Positions 9,174-10,000 of a stretch of DNA of 10,000 bases are shown piece after piece. The first letter of the stretch is position 1; every line of letters starts with the position of its first letter. Below the pieces are notes generated by a model, which saw only the letters and a program-made list of their open reading frames with translations, was not told the DNA's origin and searched no databases. The DNA is taken from positions 26,064,564-26,074,563 of the forward strand of contig NC_091557.1 of the NCBI RefSeq assembly GCF_042767895.1, in the 5' to 3' direction. Source of the stretch: Penaeus vannamei. Its lineage: Eukaryota > Arthropoda > Malacostraca > Decapoda > Penaeidae. Made by a program: the position numbers and the translations under genes.

Positions 9174-9253
9174 AACATCCTCCCATGATCCCAATGAACA
9201 GTAATTGTTCTCGGCATCATTGGTTAAGTAAACTAAATGTTGAAAGAAAACGC
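9174..9253 (+). other. Element A: probable 3' untranslated region
   Basis: Eighty bases of unique sequence lie between the native stop and the start of ATAATAATAAT. In target-primed insertion the 3' UTR is what the reverse transcriptase recognises. Here it joins directly to the triplet array, with no poly(A). Confidence 0.6.
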
Positions 9254-10000
9254 ATAATAATAATTGTAATAGTTATAACAATAATGATAATGATAATGAT
9301 GCTAAAAATGATAATTATAATGACAATAATAATAATGATAATGATAATTATAATTAAAGTTATGATAGGGGAAATGGTGATAATAATGAAAATAATGACA
9401 ATAATGGTAATACTAATTGTAATAGTAATAATCAATCTAATATTTAGTATGATACTACTAATAATTATTATATTAAGGGTAATGATGATGAAAATAATGG
9501 CAATTATGATAGTCAGCTTAGTAATATTAAAAGTGAAAATAAGAATAATATTGATAATTATAATAACAAAAAATGTTCTTATAATAATATTGATAACAAT
9601 GATAATAATCAAAAGAATAAAATATCAATGGTGATAATGATAGTAATGATGATAATAAAACAATGATGATAACAATAAAAATAGCAATAATGATGATTAT
9701 AATTATAGCAATAATAATGATAATAATTATGATAAAAACTATAACAATGATAATTTATGATAATGATAAAGATAATAATATCAATAATAATCATAATAAT
9801 AACGAAATGAAGTAAATATTGAAATTGATAATAACAATAATAATCATGATAATAAAGATAATGATAATAGTGATAATAATAACGATGATAGAATCTGATA
9901 ATGACGATGATTACAATGATAAAAATAGTAATAATGATGATAATGATGATGATGATGATAAGAACAATGAGAATATCAATGATAATAGTAAGAATAATGG
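9254..10000. repeat. Degenerate AAT/ATG trinucleotide array, right flank of element A
   Basis: The array runs to the window end in the same AAT sense as 6016-7021. It starts with ATAATAATAATT and becomes a mixture of ATA, ATG, GTA, ACA and AAA triplets with the period well kept. It contains no gene. It is either the far side of one array split by element A or repeat grown from the element's triplet tail. Confidence 0.95.

Larger units (their letters stand above)
7022..9253 (+). mobile_element. 5'-truncated, internally deleted RLE-type non-LTR retrotransposon (element A, R4/Dong-like)
   Basis: A 2.2-kb insertion starts just after (AAT)n and ends just before (ATA)n. In order it holds a basic pre-RT region, RT fingers with PGIDK and PKNYKPIT, the thumb motif YKYLGI, the HPKADV...GGRGL connector, a C-x2-C-x8-H-x4-C knuckle and an RLE domain at the C-terminus, then about 80 bases of 3' untranslated sequence. 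The order RT, CCHC, RLE is diagnostic of the R2/R4/NeSL/CRE group as opposed to elements with AP endonuclease. The N-terminal DNA-binding part is missing, as expected of 5' truncation in target-primed reverse transcription. The catalytic RT core has been deleted near 7828. Stops in the best frames lie at 7311, 7491, 7636, 7666, 7940, 8331, 8487, 8501, 8888, 8923 and 8959; frameshifts lie near 7575, 8080, 8490, 8890 and 8962. It is a dead copy. Clade placement as R4/Dong is inferred from domain order and flanking TAA repeats. Confidence 0.9.

Noticed and set aside
9001..9220. Minus-strand 76-codon frame (8990-9220) over the end of element A
   Set aside because: It is the shadow of the C-terminal endonuclease frame on the plus strand, which matches the family well.

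Overview
This window looks like intergenic DNA from an animal (metazoan) nuclear genome. By my rough tally about half of it is simple-sequence repeat: (CT/GA)n, (TG/CA)n, (TA)n, and long, partly degenerate AAT/ATG trinucleotide arrays. That density, together with decayed non-LTR retrotransposons of the type carrying a restriction-like endonuclease (RLE), best fits a microsatellite-rich arthropod such as a penaeid shrimp. The species is an inference from composition, not from a gene. I see no intact host protein-coding gene, rRNA, tRNA or CRISPR array.

Layout. 1-1255: a compound (CT)n(TG)n tract, (GAA)7, a gene-free unique stretch ending in a polypyrimidine run, then (TC)42 joined to (TA)n and a nested palindrome. 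1256-2068: unique sequence with no recognisable gene. 2069-2757: (CTGT)n(CT)n, then an AAT-sense triplet array that flips to ATT sense near 2633. 2758-3139: unique DNA with TAAT-core motifs and a perfect CNC/Maf-type motif. 3140-3277: (CA)n. 3278-3846, minus strand: a decayed C-terminal fragment of an RLE-type non-LTR retrotransposon (element B). 3847-4520: ATT-sense triplets flipping to AAT sense at a 16-bp palindrome, with three perfect copies of a 27-bp minisatellite. 4577-5700: (GA)n, then G-quadruplex-prone DNA on both strands around a short CpG-containing segment with promoter-type motifs, then more polypurine and (GA)n. 5701-6015: unique DNA with a 9-bp perfect stem. 6016-7021: degenerate AAT/ATG array. 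7022-9253, plus strand: a second, longer RLE-type element (element A). 9254-10000: AAT/ATG array again.

The main content is the pair of retrotransposon relics. Element A carries a pre-RT region, RT fingers, thumb/connector, CCHC knuckle and RLE domain, but the catalytic RT core between motif 2 and the YKYLGI motif is deleted. It also has many stops, several frameshifts and a Gly where the first catalytic Asp of the nuclease is expected. Element A is flanked on both sides by AAT-sense arrays. Element B, read on its own strand, is also preceded by an AAT-sense array. This pattern fits elements of the R4/Dong type, which are known to insert into TAA repeats. Most long open frames in the window are artefacts of two- and three-base repeats.
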